DNA of 64,000 nt from Heterotrichella gracilis (Eukaryota > Sar > Xanthophyceae > Tribonematales > Xanthonemataceae): contig JAULBX010025829.1 of assembly GCA_032358255.1 (NCBI GenBank), positions 496,001 to 560,000 on the forward strand, written 5' to 3'. Below are positions 38,763 to 48,337 of the stretch, in pieces. Under the pieces are notes generated by a model. The model did not search any database. It was not told the DNA's origin and worked only from the letters and a program-made list of their open reading frames with translations. Position 1 is the stretch's first letter. Each line of letters opens with the position of its first letter. Position numbers and translations under genes: made by a program.

Positions 38763-41700
38763 TTATTCTTTTATAAGCCTAAAGGCTTGTTTTTGCAGGC
38801 TATTATTTATGCTTAAAAAATAAATACCTTTAGGTAATTGTTCTAATTTTAAGGTAGAATTTACTTCTTTAATTTCAGTTTTAAATACCAGTTCGCCAAT
38901 TGAATTATAAATTCTCACTTCTGTATTTTCATAAACATTTTTTAATGACACAACAATTTCGCTTGAAAAAGGATTGGGATAAATGTTTACAAAAGCATTT
39001 ATTTTCTCAAACCTATTAATTCCCGTGCATAAAGAAACGGATTGTGTAACAGTTGCAGAAGAAAAACAGCCATTGCTTCCTGCACCGGTTACAGTATATG
39101 TTGTATTTGTAGTTGGATTAACCGTTATGCTTGGAGTTGTGCCAGTTGTATTCCAACTATAACTTAATGCGCCATTTGCCGTTAATGTTGCAGTTTCACC
39201 AACGCAAATTATACTTGTATTTGAAGTCACGGTAACAGTAGGTGATGGAATTACTGTAATTGCAATAATAGCCGTGCCCGGACACCCTGTGGCAACTCCA
39301 CCTGTTACAGTATATTGAGTGCTCGTTGGCGGCATAGCTACAACCGTTGGCCCTATACAAACAGTCATTACACTTGGGGTACAAGGACTCCAGTTATAAA
39401 TACTTGCGCCAACCGCATTCATTGTAAAAGTTTGTCCAGCACAAATTGAAAAACTACTTTGCGTTACCTGAACATTTAAAGGAGGTCCTAAATTAATAGA
39501 AGTAGATGTTGTTATAGAACAACCTTTATTATCAATAACCGTAACGGTATAGTTACCTACTGGAAGTCCCGCAGCGACACTTGTGGTTTGGGCAGACGGC
39601 ATCCAGCTATATGAATAACCAGGAGTTCCTCCTGCAATAGTAACTGTGGCCGAACCATTCGAGCTTGGACATGCGGCGGTAGTATTTAGCGACTGAATGG
39701 CTAAAGCCGGTGGGTCTGTTAATGTATATACACTATTAGTAGTACAACCTTTAATATCAACTACGAATAAAGTGTATGATCCAGCAGCCAAATTACTAAC
39801 TGTTGAAGTAGCTGGTAATGCTGGTGACCAGATGATTGAATATGTTGGAGTGCCGCCAGAAATACTCATAGCAATTTGCCCGTTTGCATAACCAAAACAA
39901 GCATTATTTACAACTGTATTTGTAGTTACTAAAAGTGGTAATGGTTGTGTAATACTAACTGTTTTGGTACTGACGCATCCATTCGCATCTGTTACCGAGC
40001 AAGTATAAACGCCACTTTGAACACCAGTTAAAACAGAGTTGGTTTGTGGACTTGGCGACCATAAATAATTATAATTAGGAGCGCCGCCCGAGGCCGTTAT
40101 TTGTGCGGCACCATTGAATTGACCATTACAGGCAATATTGGTTACTGAAGTTATAGAAGTTATCAAAGCAGAGGCGGCCTGTGTAATATTTACAGTAGCA
40201 GACGATGTACAATTTGCCTGGTCGGTAACAGTAAGTGTATGCACACCAGCAGGCAAATTATTTACATTTTGTGTTGTTTGTGAAAGATATGACCATAAAA
40301 AAGTTAACGGTGCAATGCCACCACTGGCAGAAACTGTAGCTCCTCCGGTAGAAGAGCCAAAACAATTTACAGCCGTTGTATTTGTAACAGCAACTGTGGG
40401 GCCGGCGATATCATTTATAATTGCAATGGCAGACTGTGTGCAGTTATTAGCGTCTTTTACAGTTACAGTATATGCTCCTGCAATTACGTTACTCATTACA
40501 GCATTTGTATAGCTTGGTCCGGCACTCCATAAATAGGTGTAGCTAGGTACACCACCACTGACATTAACAGATGCGCTACCATTAGATTGATTACAATTCG
40601 TTACGGTTGCGCTTGTAGATACTAATAATGCCGTTGGTTGAGTGATAGAGATTGTTTTTGTTATTGAGCATCCATTGGCATCTGTTACAGTAACGGTATG
40701 CGTTCCTGGATTTAAATTGGTTGCTAGAGATGATGTATTTAAACTAGGTGTCCATAATACATTATATGGACTGGTTCCACCTGTATATGTAATTACGCCC
40801 ATACCATTTTGCAAACCATTACAACTTACATTTGTAGCTGTGGCATTTGCAGTTAAACCAGTCGGTTGTGTAATTGTAGCAATTGCAGTAGCAGTACAAA
40901 ATTTAGAATCGGTTACAGTTACTGTATAATTTCCGGCTACTAAATTACTAGCGGTTGCTGTTAATTGACCACTACTCCAACTGTATGTATAAGCGGGAGT
41001 CCCACCACTTGGAGAAACTGTTGCAAAACCATTACTGCCGCCGCTACAGCTTACAGACCCAATAGCGGTAATGTTTACCGACAGTAATGGAGGTTGAGTG
41101 ATATTGATTATAGTAGTGGATGTACATGAATTTTGATCGCTTGCCAACATGGTATAAGTTCCTGCGCAAAGACCACCAACGGTTGCCGTTGTTACTGAGA
41201 TCGGTGACCAGAAGTAAGAAACCGTTCCAATTGCATTTGTTAACGACGTTATTGCTGAGGCATTACATGCACCAAAGCAGCTAACATTAGTACCACTCAC
41301 AGACGATAACATTTGCCCTGGATTAGCCAAGGCAACGGAACCCTGTACAATACAACCTTTACTATCAGTTGCCAACACATAATAAATTCCTGGCGCCATT
41401 ACACTTGGCGTTGAAGTAGTTCCTCCGGCACCTGGCGTCGGCGACCAGGTATATGTATATCCTGGCGTACCGCCTAAAACATTCGCTGTAGCTGTGCCAT
41501 TGGCAGCATTAAAACATTTTGGGTTGGTGCCACTTACATTAATTGTAAGAGACGAGGGTTGCATAATCGATACACTGGCAGAAGCGACACAGCCGGCAGC
41601 ATCTGTTAAAGTAACAGTATAAACTCCCGTTAATAAATTTGTTGCGGTTGGCGTATTTTGCCCGTTGCTCCAAATATATGTTGGAAAGCCCGGGCCGGAT

Positions 41701-43685
41701 GAACCTCCACTTGTGGTTGTAGTGGCAATTCCATTATTACTCCCAAAACAACTCGGATTTGTAAATGAAGAAATTCCTACTATTGGCCCTGAAGCATTTG
41801 GTATTACAACTGTAGTTGTAACTAAACAATTATTAGCATCTTTAACATTCACAGTATATGTTCCCGCAGTTATATTTGACAAGGTTTGTCCTACAAATCC
41901 CGTGCTCCAAGTATATGAATAAGCAGGTACACCGCCGGAAGCTGTTGCCGATGCAGCGCCATTCGACTGACTGCACGCTGCGGTTATAGTGCTAGTTGAA
42001 ATTACCATTGAACTAATACTGACACTTGAAGAGGGACTTGCGCCACAAGCGTTATTGGCAACAACAGAAATAATTCCACCATTACTAACGGTTGGCACAC
42101 TGACGTTTGTAGTACTTGGGTTTGTCCAACCACTTGGAAAAGACCAGGTATAAGAAGTTGCTAAAGGATCGTTGGTTACACTATAGGTTTGTGAAGAACC
42201 GCTACAAACTGTAAAATTTCCGGCAATGGCAGAGGGTTGTGCCGGAGGCGAACCAATACAAGTATTATATTTCGCGAAGAAAACATCATCACTTCCCAGG
42301 CTTGTTAAGTTAGCTGTTGAAGCGCTGAAATCAAAATCGCCTGTACCGGCAAATGTACCGGCCACATATAAAGATGAGTTAACACATAATCCGTTTCCTA
42401 TTGAAGCGATCGTTGGAGAAGAAAGTGATAAAAAACTTCCTGCAGAGTTATACGAAGCAATATACATACAACTTGACGCAGAAGTTAATAAAGCAGAAGA
42501 GACGCTTGGATCAAAATCAATATTTGTACCTTGAACTTTCCCGGTGATATAAACATTGTTGGAAGCATCCAATCCTAATCCAAAACAATAATCATTTGTT
42601 GTTCCACCTGTTCCGATTTTCCAGGTCAAATTTCCCGAGACATCATACTTTGCAACAAACAGATCTCCCTGCCCTGCACTTGTTAAAGAATTTACTGTTG
42701 CAGTAGGGTCAAAATCGCAGGTAGACGAAAAAACACCTCCTAAATAAATATTACCTGATGCATCAGATTTTATCTGGTAACCAATGTCCACGCCAATACC
42801 ACCAATTTGTTTTGCGAACGTGTATAGACCCGCTGATGTATACTTTGCGAGAAAAATATCCAGCTGTGTTAGGCTACTTGTAGAAAGATTTGCCGTTGCA
42901 GCGCTTGGATCAAAATCGTTTGTTGTTGCGTAAGAACCGGTTAAATAAATGTTTCCGCTTGCGTCCACATTAATATCATCACCTTCAGAATAACCGCCAG
43001 TAATTTGTTTTGCAAAAATATATGCACCAGTAGAAGAATATTTTCCAATATATGCATTGTAAGTTCCTGAAACATTTAAACTCGCTGAAGATGCCGAAGG
43101 ATCCATATCTGCATTGCCACCAATAAAACCTGTTACATATACATTTGAAGACGCATCAATAGCGATGGAGGTAACCCTATCGTTAACTGTGCTGCCAATT
43201 CTGTCAACCCATGATAAATTTCCGTTTACATCATACTTTGCAAAAAAGCCATCTCCATCCGTTCCCCCTCCCAAAAAGGTGATATTATTTACTCCCGCAT
43301 TTGGATCAAAATCTACCGTTCCTAAAAAGTTGCCGGCTAAATAAACACCACTTGCATCTGCAACCAAGTCGTAAGGTTTTTCAGTATTTGTACCTGCAAT
43401 TTGTTTCACCCAAATAAATGCTCCGGCAGATGTATACTTTGCCAAAAAAATATCCTGGCTTCCTGAAAGACTAGTAAGGTTAGCTGTTGCAGCGCTAGGA
43501 TCAAAATCTACCACACCTGTAAAAGCACCTGTAACATATACGTTACCTGAAGGATCTGATGCAATAGCCTGTCCGTATTCCGAATTAGCAGATGATCCCG
43601 CCGAGTTTGCCCATTGGTATGTTAACTGTGCTTTTGAAAATAAAATGGAGAATATAAAAAATAAAAATAAAACTCTTCTTTTCAT
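38763..43685 (-). CDS. Giant secreted SBBP/SprB-repeat adhesin-like protein with T9SS sorting domain
   Basis: A 1640-residue exported protein. Order of parts: signal peptide (KRRVLFLFFIFSILFSKAQ); about seven SBBP-type propeller repeats of about 66 residues (20-490) with recurrent DFDPSAATANLTS and ASGNVYVTG motifs; a PKD-like domain (about 490-575, VCSGSSQTYSVTNDPLATSY); eleven SprB repeats of about 76 residues (575-1410) with the pattern GTP.Y.Y.WSP, then AGTYTVTVTDANGC; two Ig-like domains, each with a Cys pair (1410-1560); and a T9SS type A domain (YPNPFSSEIVVSL to FRLIKE). SprB in Flavobacterium is the gliding adhesin, so surface adhesion or motility is plausible. It starts 55 bases after rodA. 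Confidence 0.9.
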   Translation of the reverse strand: MKRRVLFLFFIFSILFSKAQLTYQWANSAGSSANSEYGQAIASDPSGNVYVTGAFTGVVDFDPSAATANLTSLSGSQDIFLAKYTSAGAFIWVKQIAGTNTEKPYDLVADASGVYLAGNFLGTVDFDPNAGVNNITFLGGGTDGDGFFAKYDVNGNLSWVDRIGSTVNDRVTSIAIDASSNVYVTGFIGGNADMDPSASSASLNVSGTYNAYIGKYSSTGAYIFAKQITGGYSEGDDINVDASGNIYLTGSYATTNDFDPSAATANLSTSSLTQLDIFLAKYTSAGLYTFAKQIGGIGVDIGYQIKSDASGNIYLGGVFSSTCDFDPTATVNSLTSAGQGDLFVAKYDVSGNLTWKIGTGGTTNDYCFGLGLDASNNVYITGKVQGTNIDFDPSVSSALLTSASSCMYIASYNSAGSFLSLSSPTIASIGNGLCVNSSLYVAGTFAGTGDFDFSASTANLTSLGSDDVFFAKYNTCIGSPPAQPSAIAGNFTVCSGSSQTYSVTNDPLATSYTWSFPSGWTNPSTTNVSVPTVSNGGIISVVANNACGASPSSSVSISSMVISTSTITAACSQSNGAASATASGGVPAYSYTWSTGFVGQTLSNITAGTYTVNVKDANNCLVTTTVVIPNASGPIVGISSFTNPSCFGSNNGIATTTTSGGSSGPGFPTYIWSNGQNTPTATNLLTGVYTVTLTDAAGCVASASVSIMQPSSLTINVSGTNPKCFNAANGTATANVLGGTPGYTYTWSPTPGAGGTTSTPSVMAPGIYYVLATDSKGCIVQGSVALANPGQMLSSVSGTNVSCFGACNASAITSLTNAIGTVSYFWSPISVTTATVGGLCAGTYTMLASDQNSCTSTTIINITQPPLLSVNITAIGSVSCSGGSNGFATVSPSGGTPAYTYSWSSGQLTATASNLVAGNYTVTVTDSKFCTATAIATITQPTGLTANATATNVSCNGLQNGMGVITYTGGTSPYNVLWTPSLNTSSLATNLNPGTHTVTVTDANGCSITKTISITQPTALLVSTSATVTNCNQSNGSASVNVSGGVPSYTYLWSAGPSYTNAVMSNVIAGAYTVTVKDANNCTQSAIAIINDIAGPTVAVTNTTAVNCFGSSTGGATVSASGGIAPLTFLWSYLSQTTQNVNNLPAGVHTLTVTDQANCTSSATVNITQAASALITSITSVTNIACNGQFNGAAQITASGGAPNYNYLWSPSPQTNSVLTGVQSGVYTCSVTDANGCVSTKTVSITQPLPLLVTTNTVVNNACFGYANGQIAMSISGGTPTYSIIWSPALPATSTVSNLAAGSYTLFVVDIKGCTTNSVYTLTDPPALAIQSLNTTAACPSSNGSATVTIAGGTPGYSYSWMPSAQTTSVAAGLPVGNYTVTVIDNKGCSITTSTSINLGPPLNVQVTQSSFSICAGQTFTMNAVGASIYNWSPCTPSVMTVCIGPTVVAMPPTSTQYTVTGGVATGCPGTAIIAITVIPSPTVTVTSNTSIICVGETATLTANGALSYSWNTTGTTPSITVNPTTNTTYTVTGAGSNGCFSSATVTQSVSLCTGINRFEKINAFVNIYPNPFSSEIVVSLKNVYENTEVRIYNSIGELVFKTEIKEVNSTLKLEQLPKGIYFLSINNSLQKQAFRLIKE

Positions 43686-43699
43686 GTTATTTAATTGAG

Positions 43700-43714
43700 T
43701 TGCTAAAATAGCAA
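43700..43714. promoter_or_regulatory. Palindrome TTGCTA-AAA-TAGCAA upstream of the SprB-repeat gene
   Basis: Six-base perfect arms (43700-43705 and 43709-43714) around a three-base centre, 15 bases upstream of the giant gene's ATG. Its minus-strand reading, GCTATTTTAGC, resembles the -7 region before PBP1A (GCTATTTTTAC). It could be an operator or simply part of the promoter. Confidence 0.35.
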
Positions 43715-43740
43715 ATAAAACGATGCTTTATCGGAAGAAA

Positions 43741-45048
43741 CTACCTTAAAATAAGCAACCTGTTTGAGTCTAGTTTAATGAAAATAAACAATAATATGGT
43801 GAAAGACCATAAGGAAGAGCCTCCATAACTGAAGAATGGCAAGGGAATTCCAATAACCGGCATTAAACCAATGGTCATACCAATGTTTACAGCAAGGTGA
43901 AAAAACAGAACAGATGCAACGCCATAGCCATAGATACGACTAAAATCAGAACGCTGCCTTTCCGCTAAAAATATAACACGAAGTATCAAAAATAATTCTA
44001 AAAATATTACCACTGTACTTCCAACAAAACCCCACTCCTCGCCAACTGTACAAAAGATAAAATCCGTGTCCTGTTCAGGCACAAAATCATATTTGGTTTG
44101 CGTGCCTTGTAAATAACCTTTTCCCAAAAAACCACCACTACCAATGGCAATTTTTGCCTGGTTAACATTATATCCCTCTTTTTTAAGATCTACTGTTCCT
44201 CTGCCCAACAACACATCTATCCTGACTTTTTGATGATCTTCCAAATGATTATACACGTAATTGGTTGTGAGCACAACGCCTGTGGCCGCAGTAAAAACCA
44301 GGGCAATAAGAATTAAATTTTTACGGCTTCTATTAATAAATAAAAATGAAGAAGCGCTAATTACTGCCAACGTTATTAGCAAGCCGCTAATGCTTGTCAC
44401 CACCAATGCCATAACAAACAAAACGGCGGTCAGTATTCCAAAAATTAAAAATCCTACACTTAACCCTTCGCGATACAAAACAATAATAAAAGCAATAAAC
44501 ACAATAGCAAGGCCAGTCTCATTCTGAAGTTTAATAATTAAAATTAATGGTACAACAATAAACAATAACGCAAAAACCGTATTCTTATAATTCTTGATCA
44601 GATCCTTTAAACGTAACCTGAATTGTTGATTGATAATAATATTCTGATTACTTAAAAATTTTGCGAGCGCGAGACCGGTGGCAAACTTCATAAATTCGGC
44701 AGGTTGTATACCGGCGTTACCAAATCTAAACCAGGAGTGGCTACCTTTAATTTCTTTTCCTAAAAATAAAACAAGAATATTCATAGCAAGAAAAAATCCA
44801 TAAAATCCATAAGAGAAAGCTGTGTAAAAATTGGCATCTATTAATAAAACACTAAACGCAATTACCGCCGCACCGCCAATCCAGATCAATTGCTTACCAT
44901 ATTTTTGCGTGGTATCAAAAATATTTTGATGTTCTTCGTCATATACAGCGGCGTAAATATTTAACCAACCCATAATAACCAACAATACGTAAACAACTAA
45001 TGTTACACGATCAACACCATAAAATATACTATTTTCGTTACGTGCCAA
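43741..45048 (-). CDS. rodA: SEDS-family peptidoglycan polymerase RodA
   Basis: The glycosyltransferase of the elongation machine, working with PBP2. The 435-residue protein has about ten membrane helices. Conserved segments are GSHSWFRFGNAGIQPAEFMK near residue 100, KLQNETGLAIVFIAFIIVLY and the C-terminal GIPLPFFSYGGSSLWSFTIL. The catalytic Asp of SEDS proteins would lie in the large fourth extracytoplasmic loop (TKYDFVPEQDTDFIFCTVGE). It is the last gene of mreBCD-mrdA-rodA, 5 bases after mrdA. Confidence 0.95.
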   Translation of the reverse strand: MARNENSIFYGVDRVTLVVYVLLVIMGWLNIYAAVYDEEHQNIFDTTQKYGKQLIWIGGAAVIAFSVLLIDANFYTAFSYGFYGFFLAMNILVLFLGKEIKGSHSWFRFGNAGIQPAEFMKFATGLALAKFLSNQNIIINQQFRLRLKDLIKNYKNTVFALLFIVVPLILIIKLQNETGLAIVFIAFIIVLYREGLSVGFLIFGILTAVLFVMALVVTSISGLLITLAVISASSFLFINRSRKNLILIALVFTAATGVVLTTNYVYNHLEDHQKVRIDVLLGRGTVDLKKEGYNVNQAKIAIGSGGFLGKGYLQGTQTKYDFVPEQDTDFIFCTVGEEWGFVGSTVVIFLELFLILRVIFLAERQRSDFSRIYGYGVASVLFFHLAVNIGMTIGLMPVIGIPLPFFSYGGSSLWSFTILLFIFIKLDSNRLLILR

Positions 45049-45053
45049 TTTGA

Positions 45054-46928
45054 TTAATGATGCTTTATTTTTATTGCGTCCTTTTTATTGTTCTTGGTTA
45101 TAAGATCTCCTTCTAACATTCTTTTCTCCACTTCCGGCCTTTCGGTTTTTCCTTTTAAATATTTTTCAATCATCAATGTTACGATTGGCGCGCTCCAGGT
45201 ATTACCAAATCCGGCATTTTCAACAATACAGGCAATAGCAATTTTTGGATTTTCTCGCGGAGCAAAAGCTAAAAAAACAGCATGGTCATCTCCATGCGGA
45301 TTTTGTGCCGTACCCGTTTTACCGCACACTACAATATCCTTTAACCTATTAGTGAATGCAGTGCCACCAGGCTCTAAAGCACCCTGCATACCATCAATAA
45401 CATTTAAATATGCTGTTTGATCCTGTACAGCCACATAATGTTTTACCTTAAAACGTTTATCTAATTTTCTATCTATACCAACACCTTTAATACTATGTGG
45501 GGTAAAATAATAACCCCTGTTAGCAATGGTGGCAACTACATTTGCCATTTGTAAAGGCACCAATGTTAACTCTGCCTGCCCTATACCTAATGAAACAATA
45601 GTGTTGCTCCGCCAACCGTTCTTTCCAAAAACTTTGTTGTAATATTCAACAGAGGGAACGTTTCCAGGTTTGTCGTATGGTAGATCTGTACCCAAACGTG
45701 TACCCGGACCAAAAGTTTTAACTACATCGCGCCAGTGATTATAACCATCTATAAAATGTGGGTATTTGCGTTGATCAACAATTTCGCGAAATACGTAAGA
45801 GTAATAAGAATTACAGGAAGCCGCAATAGACCCGGTTAAGTTTTTTCCGCCACCATGTGCGTGACATTTTGGTTTACCGCCCATTGGCGGATAACCCATT
45901 TGACAAGGATAAACCGTATTACGATTTATCAATCCATCATTTTGCGCAATCAATGCATCAATTAATTTGAAGATGGAACCGGGAGGATACATAGCCGTTA
46001 ACGCACGATTAAATAATGGGCGATTTAAACTATCGTAATACAATTTTGTAAAATTCTTAGAACGTTCTTTACCACCAACTAATAAATTTGGATCGTATGA
46101 CGGACCGGAAACCAAACATAAAATTTCTCCCGTAGATGGTTCGATTGCAACAATCGCGCCTTTTTTTCCTTGCATTAATTTTTCACCATACTCTTGTAGA
46201 TCCCTGTCAATAGTGCAATACAAAGCTTTACCGGCAATTGCTAAGGTGTCGTATTTTCCATCCATGTAGCGACCAATAATTTTATTGTGTACATCGGTAA
46301 TGGCAATTTGCGTTCCTTTTTTTCCGCGTAGTACATCTTCGTAACTTCTTTCTAAGCCGGTGATCCCAATATAATCTCCTTCTTTATAATAAGGATCTTT
46401 TTCTGCCTGCTCTTTTCCGATCTCACCAACGTATCCTAAAAGATGCGCGGCTATTGGTTTTGGATATCTTCTAACCGTACGTTTTTGCACAAAGAAACCT
46501 TTAAAGCGGTATAATTTTTCCTGAAGTGCTGCATAAGTTTTAGCCGACATTTGTTTTTCAAAGATACTTTCTTTGCGAGGCGAGTTTGGAGCCTGACAGG
46601 CTTTTTTCATTCGTTTTAAATAATCTTGCTTTGTAATTTGCAAGACTTCACAAACGCCCAAAGTATCACAACCTTTTGTCTCGCGTGGAATTACCATTAG
46701 ATCATAAGACGGCGCATTAAACACCAGCAACTTTCCCTTGCGATCGTAAATGTAACCACGCACAGGATACTCAGTCATGTAACGAAAAGCATTCTTCTCC
46801 GCATCTAATTTATATTGAGGATCTATTACCTGGATATAAAATAAACGGCATAAATAAATTACAACGATCAAACAAAAAAATCCGCCGATAATTAATTTTC
46901 TATTTCCCAGTTGCGAATTTGTACTCAT
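45054..46928 (-). CDS. mrdA: Penicillin-binding protein 2
   Basis: The monofunctional transpeptidase of the elongasome, partner of RodA. The 624 residues have one membrane anchor (KLIIGGFFCLIVVIYLCRLF), a pedestal/dimerisation region (YPVRGYIYDRKGKLLVFNAP, HLLGYVGEIGKEQAEKD) and the transpeptidase domain with SXXK in MYPPGSIFKLIDALIA, SXN in IAASCNSYYSYVF and KTG in VVCGKTGTAQNPHGDD. It overlaps mreD by 4 bases (ATGA-type) and precedes rodA by 5 bases. Confidence 0.96.
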   Translation of the reverse strand: MSTNSQLGNRKLIIGGFFCLIVVIYLCRLFYIQVIDPQYKLDAEKNAFRYMTEYPVRGYIYDRKGKLLVFNAPSYDLMVIPRETKGCDTLGVCEVLQITKQDYLKRMKKACQAPNSPRKESIFEKQMSAKTYAALQEKLYRFKGFFVQKRTVRRYPKPIAAHLLGYVGEIGKEQAEKDPYYKEGDYIGITGLERSYEDVLRGKKGTQIAITDVHNKIIGRYMDGKYDTLAIAGKALYCTIDRDLQEYGEKLMQGKKGAIVAIEPSTGEILCLVSGPSYDPNLLVGGKERSKNFTKLYYDSLNRPLFNRALTAMYPPGSIFKLIDALIAQNDGLINRNTVYPCQMGYPPMGGKPKCHAHGGGKNLTGSIAASCNSYYSYVFREIVDQRKYPHFIDGYNHWRDVVKTFGPGTRLGTDLPYDKPGNVPSVEYYNKVFGKNGWRSNTIVSLGIGQAELTLVPLQMANVVATIANRGYYFTPHSIKGVGIDRKLDKRFKVKHYVAVQDQTAYLNVIDGMQGALEPGGTAFTNRLKDIVVCGKTGTAQNPHGDDHAVFLAFAPRENPKIAIACIVENAGFGNTWSAPIVTLMIEKYLKGKTERPEVEKRMLEGDLITKNNKKDAIKIKHH

Positions 46929-47443
46929 GATCTTTTACGCTCGGTGAAAAATAAAAACTGGATAAGGTACACCAAAATAAAAGTTCCTATACTGCTAAGT
47001 ACAGCTCTGAAAAACGTTCTGAAAAATTCGTTGAAACGGAACACTTCAAGATAAAAAAAGAAAAAATGATGGATAATGATCAAGGTGCCTGCATAACTTA
47101 AGAACCAAGCCAAACCCATGTCGTTAACGGTTGGCTGAACACCAATATCGTACCCATCGCGCGGCGAAATGAATTTTAAAACGTAATACCTACCAAAGCC
47201 CATTAAGGTGCAGGCGGAAGTATGTAGGCCGGAAGAATCGAAAAAATAATCGATACAAATACCTAAGAAAAAAGAAATAAGTAAAACTGTTACACGAGAT
47301 AATTCGAACGGTAATAAAATAATTACCAAAACATAAGGCAACAAAATAATGTAACTGGATAAGTTAATATTTTGGATAATAAGAACCTGTACCAGGATAA
47401 GTAGTATGAAGCGAAAAATATTTTTAGCTATATCAGTCGTCAA
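46925..47443 (-). CDS. mreD: Rod-shape protein MreD
   Basis: A 172-residue inner-membrane protein with about five helices (IFRFILLILVQVLIIQNINL, ILLPYVLVIILLPFELSRVT, VTVLLISFFLGICIDYFFDS and others) and almost no soluble part, as in MreD. It links MreC and the PBP2-RodA complex. Its start overlaps mreC by 11 bases and its end overlaps mrdA by 4 bases, so its translation is probably coupled to both neighbours. Confidence 0.92.
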   Translation of the reverse strand: MTTDIAKNIFRFILLILVQVLIIQNINLSSYIILLPYVLVIILLPFELSRVTVLLISFFLGICIDYFFDSSGLHTSACTLMGFGRYYVLKFISPRDGYDIGVQPTVNDMGLAWFLSYAGTLIIIHHFFFFYLEVFRFNEFFRTFFRAVLSSIGTFILVYLIQFLFFTERKRS

Positions 47444-48272
47444 TTTGTTTTTGTGTTATAGTTTCTAATGAATCGCGTTCTGTTTTAAATTTATTTTTAA
47501 TAACATAAACATGATTTACTTTTTTAAGATCGGCACTTAATTTAATTTTTGCAGTATAAAAACCTTCGTTCTGACGGCGCTCAAAACTTTCAACTACACC
47601 AACCATAATTCCTTCTGGAAAAATACCGGATAACTCACTTGTAATAACTGTATCTCCAGCCTTTATTTTTGCATGTGTTGGAATATCTGTAAGTAGACAA
47701 TAACGATAATCTTTGCCGTCCCAAATTAACGGACCATAACTACCGTCTTTTTTTAACTGGCAATTTACGCGCACATCTTTATGCAAAATACTCATCACAC
47801 TGGAAAAATTGGTTGATGCGTTTGTAACGATGCCTACAATACCTTCGCTGCTCATTACAGCCATGTCCTGCCCTATCCCTTGATTAGCACCCAAATTCAA
47901 CGTTAAAAAATTACGACGTTTGTTTACTGATGAGTTAACTACTTTAGCGCTCATAAAAGAGTACTGTTGTTTGTAAAGCGTATCATTTTTTTTGAACTCG
48001 CGCAAAGGCAAAATAGAATAATTTGATTTTAAAAAATTTCGTAATACTGAGTTTTCCAAAGCCAGTTTATCGTTCTCTTGTTTTAATGAAAAATAATCTT
48101 TTGTATTTGCTGCTGCTGTGTAAATACCAGCTACAACCTGATTAGAAGAATTTAAAACCTGCGAACCCTGGTACCCGTTGTTGTGTACCATGAACCAAAT
48201 ACTTATTGTTTGTAGGAACAAAAAAATAAATATAAAGTGATGTTTTAGTACAAATGCAAGTAAGTTTCTCAC
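47433..48272 (-). CDS. mreC: Rod-shape protein MreC
   Basis: A 279-residue bitopic protein that organises the elongasome in the periplasm. It has an N-terminal membrane helix (LLAFVLKHHFIFIFLFLQTI), a short coiled coil (YFSLKQENDKLALENSVLRN) and the MreC beta domain (FLTLNLGANQGIGQDMAVMS, SEGIVGIVTNASTNFSSVMS, GDTVITSELSGIFPEGIMVG). It starts 65 bases after mreB and overlaps mreD by 11 bases. Confidence 0.95.
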   Translation of the reverse strand: MRNLLAFVLKHHFIFIFLFLQTISIWFMVHNNGYQGSQVLNSSNQVVAGIYTAAANTKDYFSLKQENDKLALENSVLRNFLKSNYSILPLREFKKNDTLYKQQYSFMSAKVVNSSVNKRRNFLTLNLGANQGIGQDMAVMSSEGIVGIVTNASTNFSSVMSILHKDVRVNCQLKKDGSYGPLIWDGKDYRYCLLTDIPTHAKIKAGDTVITSELSGIFPEGIMVGVVESFERRQNEGFYTAKIKLSADLKKVNHVYVIKNKFKTERDSLETITQKQIDD

Positions 48273-48337
48273 GTGTTAAATTATTAGCGAGTGAAACAAA
48301 AGATCCACTACTTAAAGCTACGATGTGCTTAAGGTTT

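Noticed and set aside
39697-43344. Several open frames on the plus strand across the giant SprB-repeat gene, rich in Val, Ala and Thr
   Set aside because: They are antisense shadows of the repetitive coding sequence. They recur with the repeat period, lack starts with sensible context, and match no family.
38763-43685. Regular short repeats that might suggest a CRISPR array
   Set aside because: The repeats are about 200-230 bases long, diverged, and in frame with a large protein. There are no short identical repeats with unique spacers and no cas genes.
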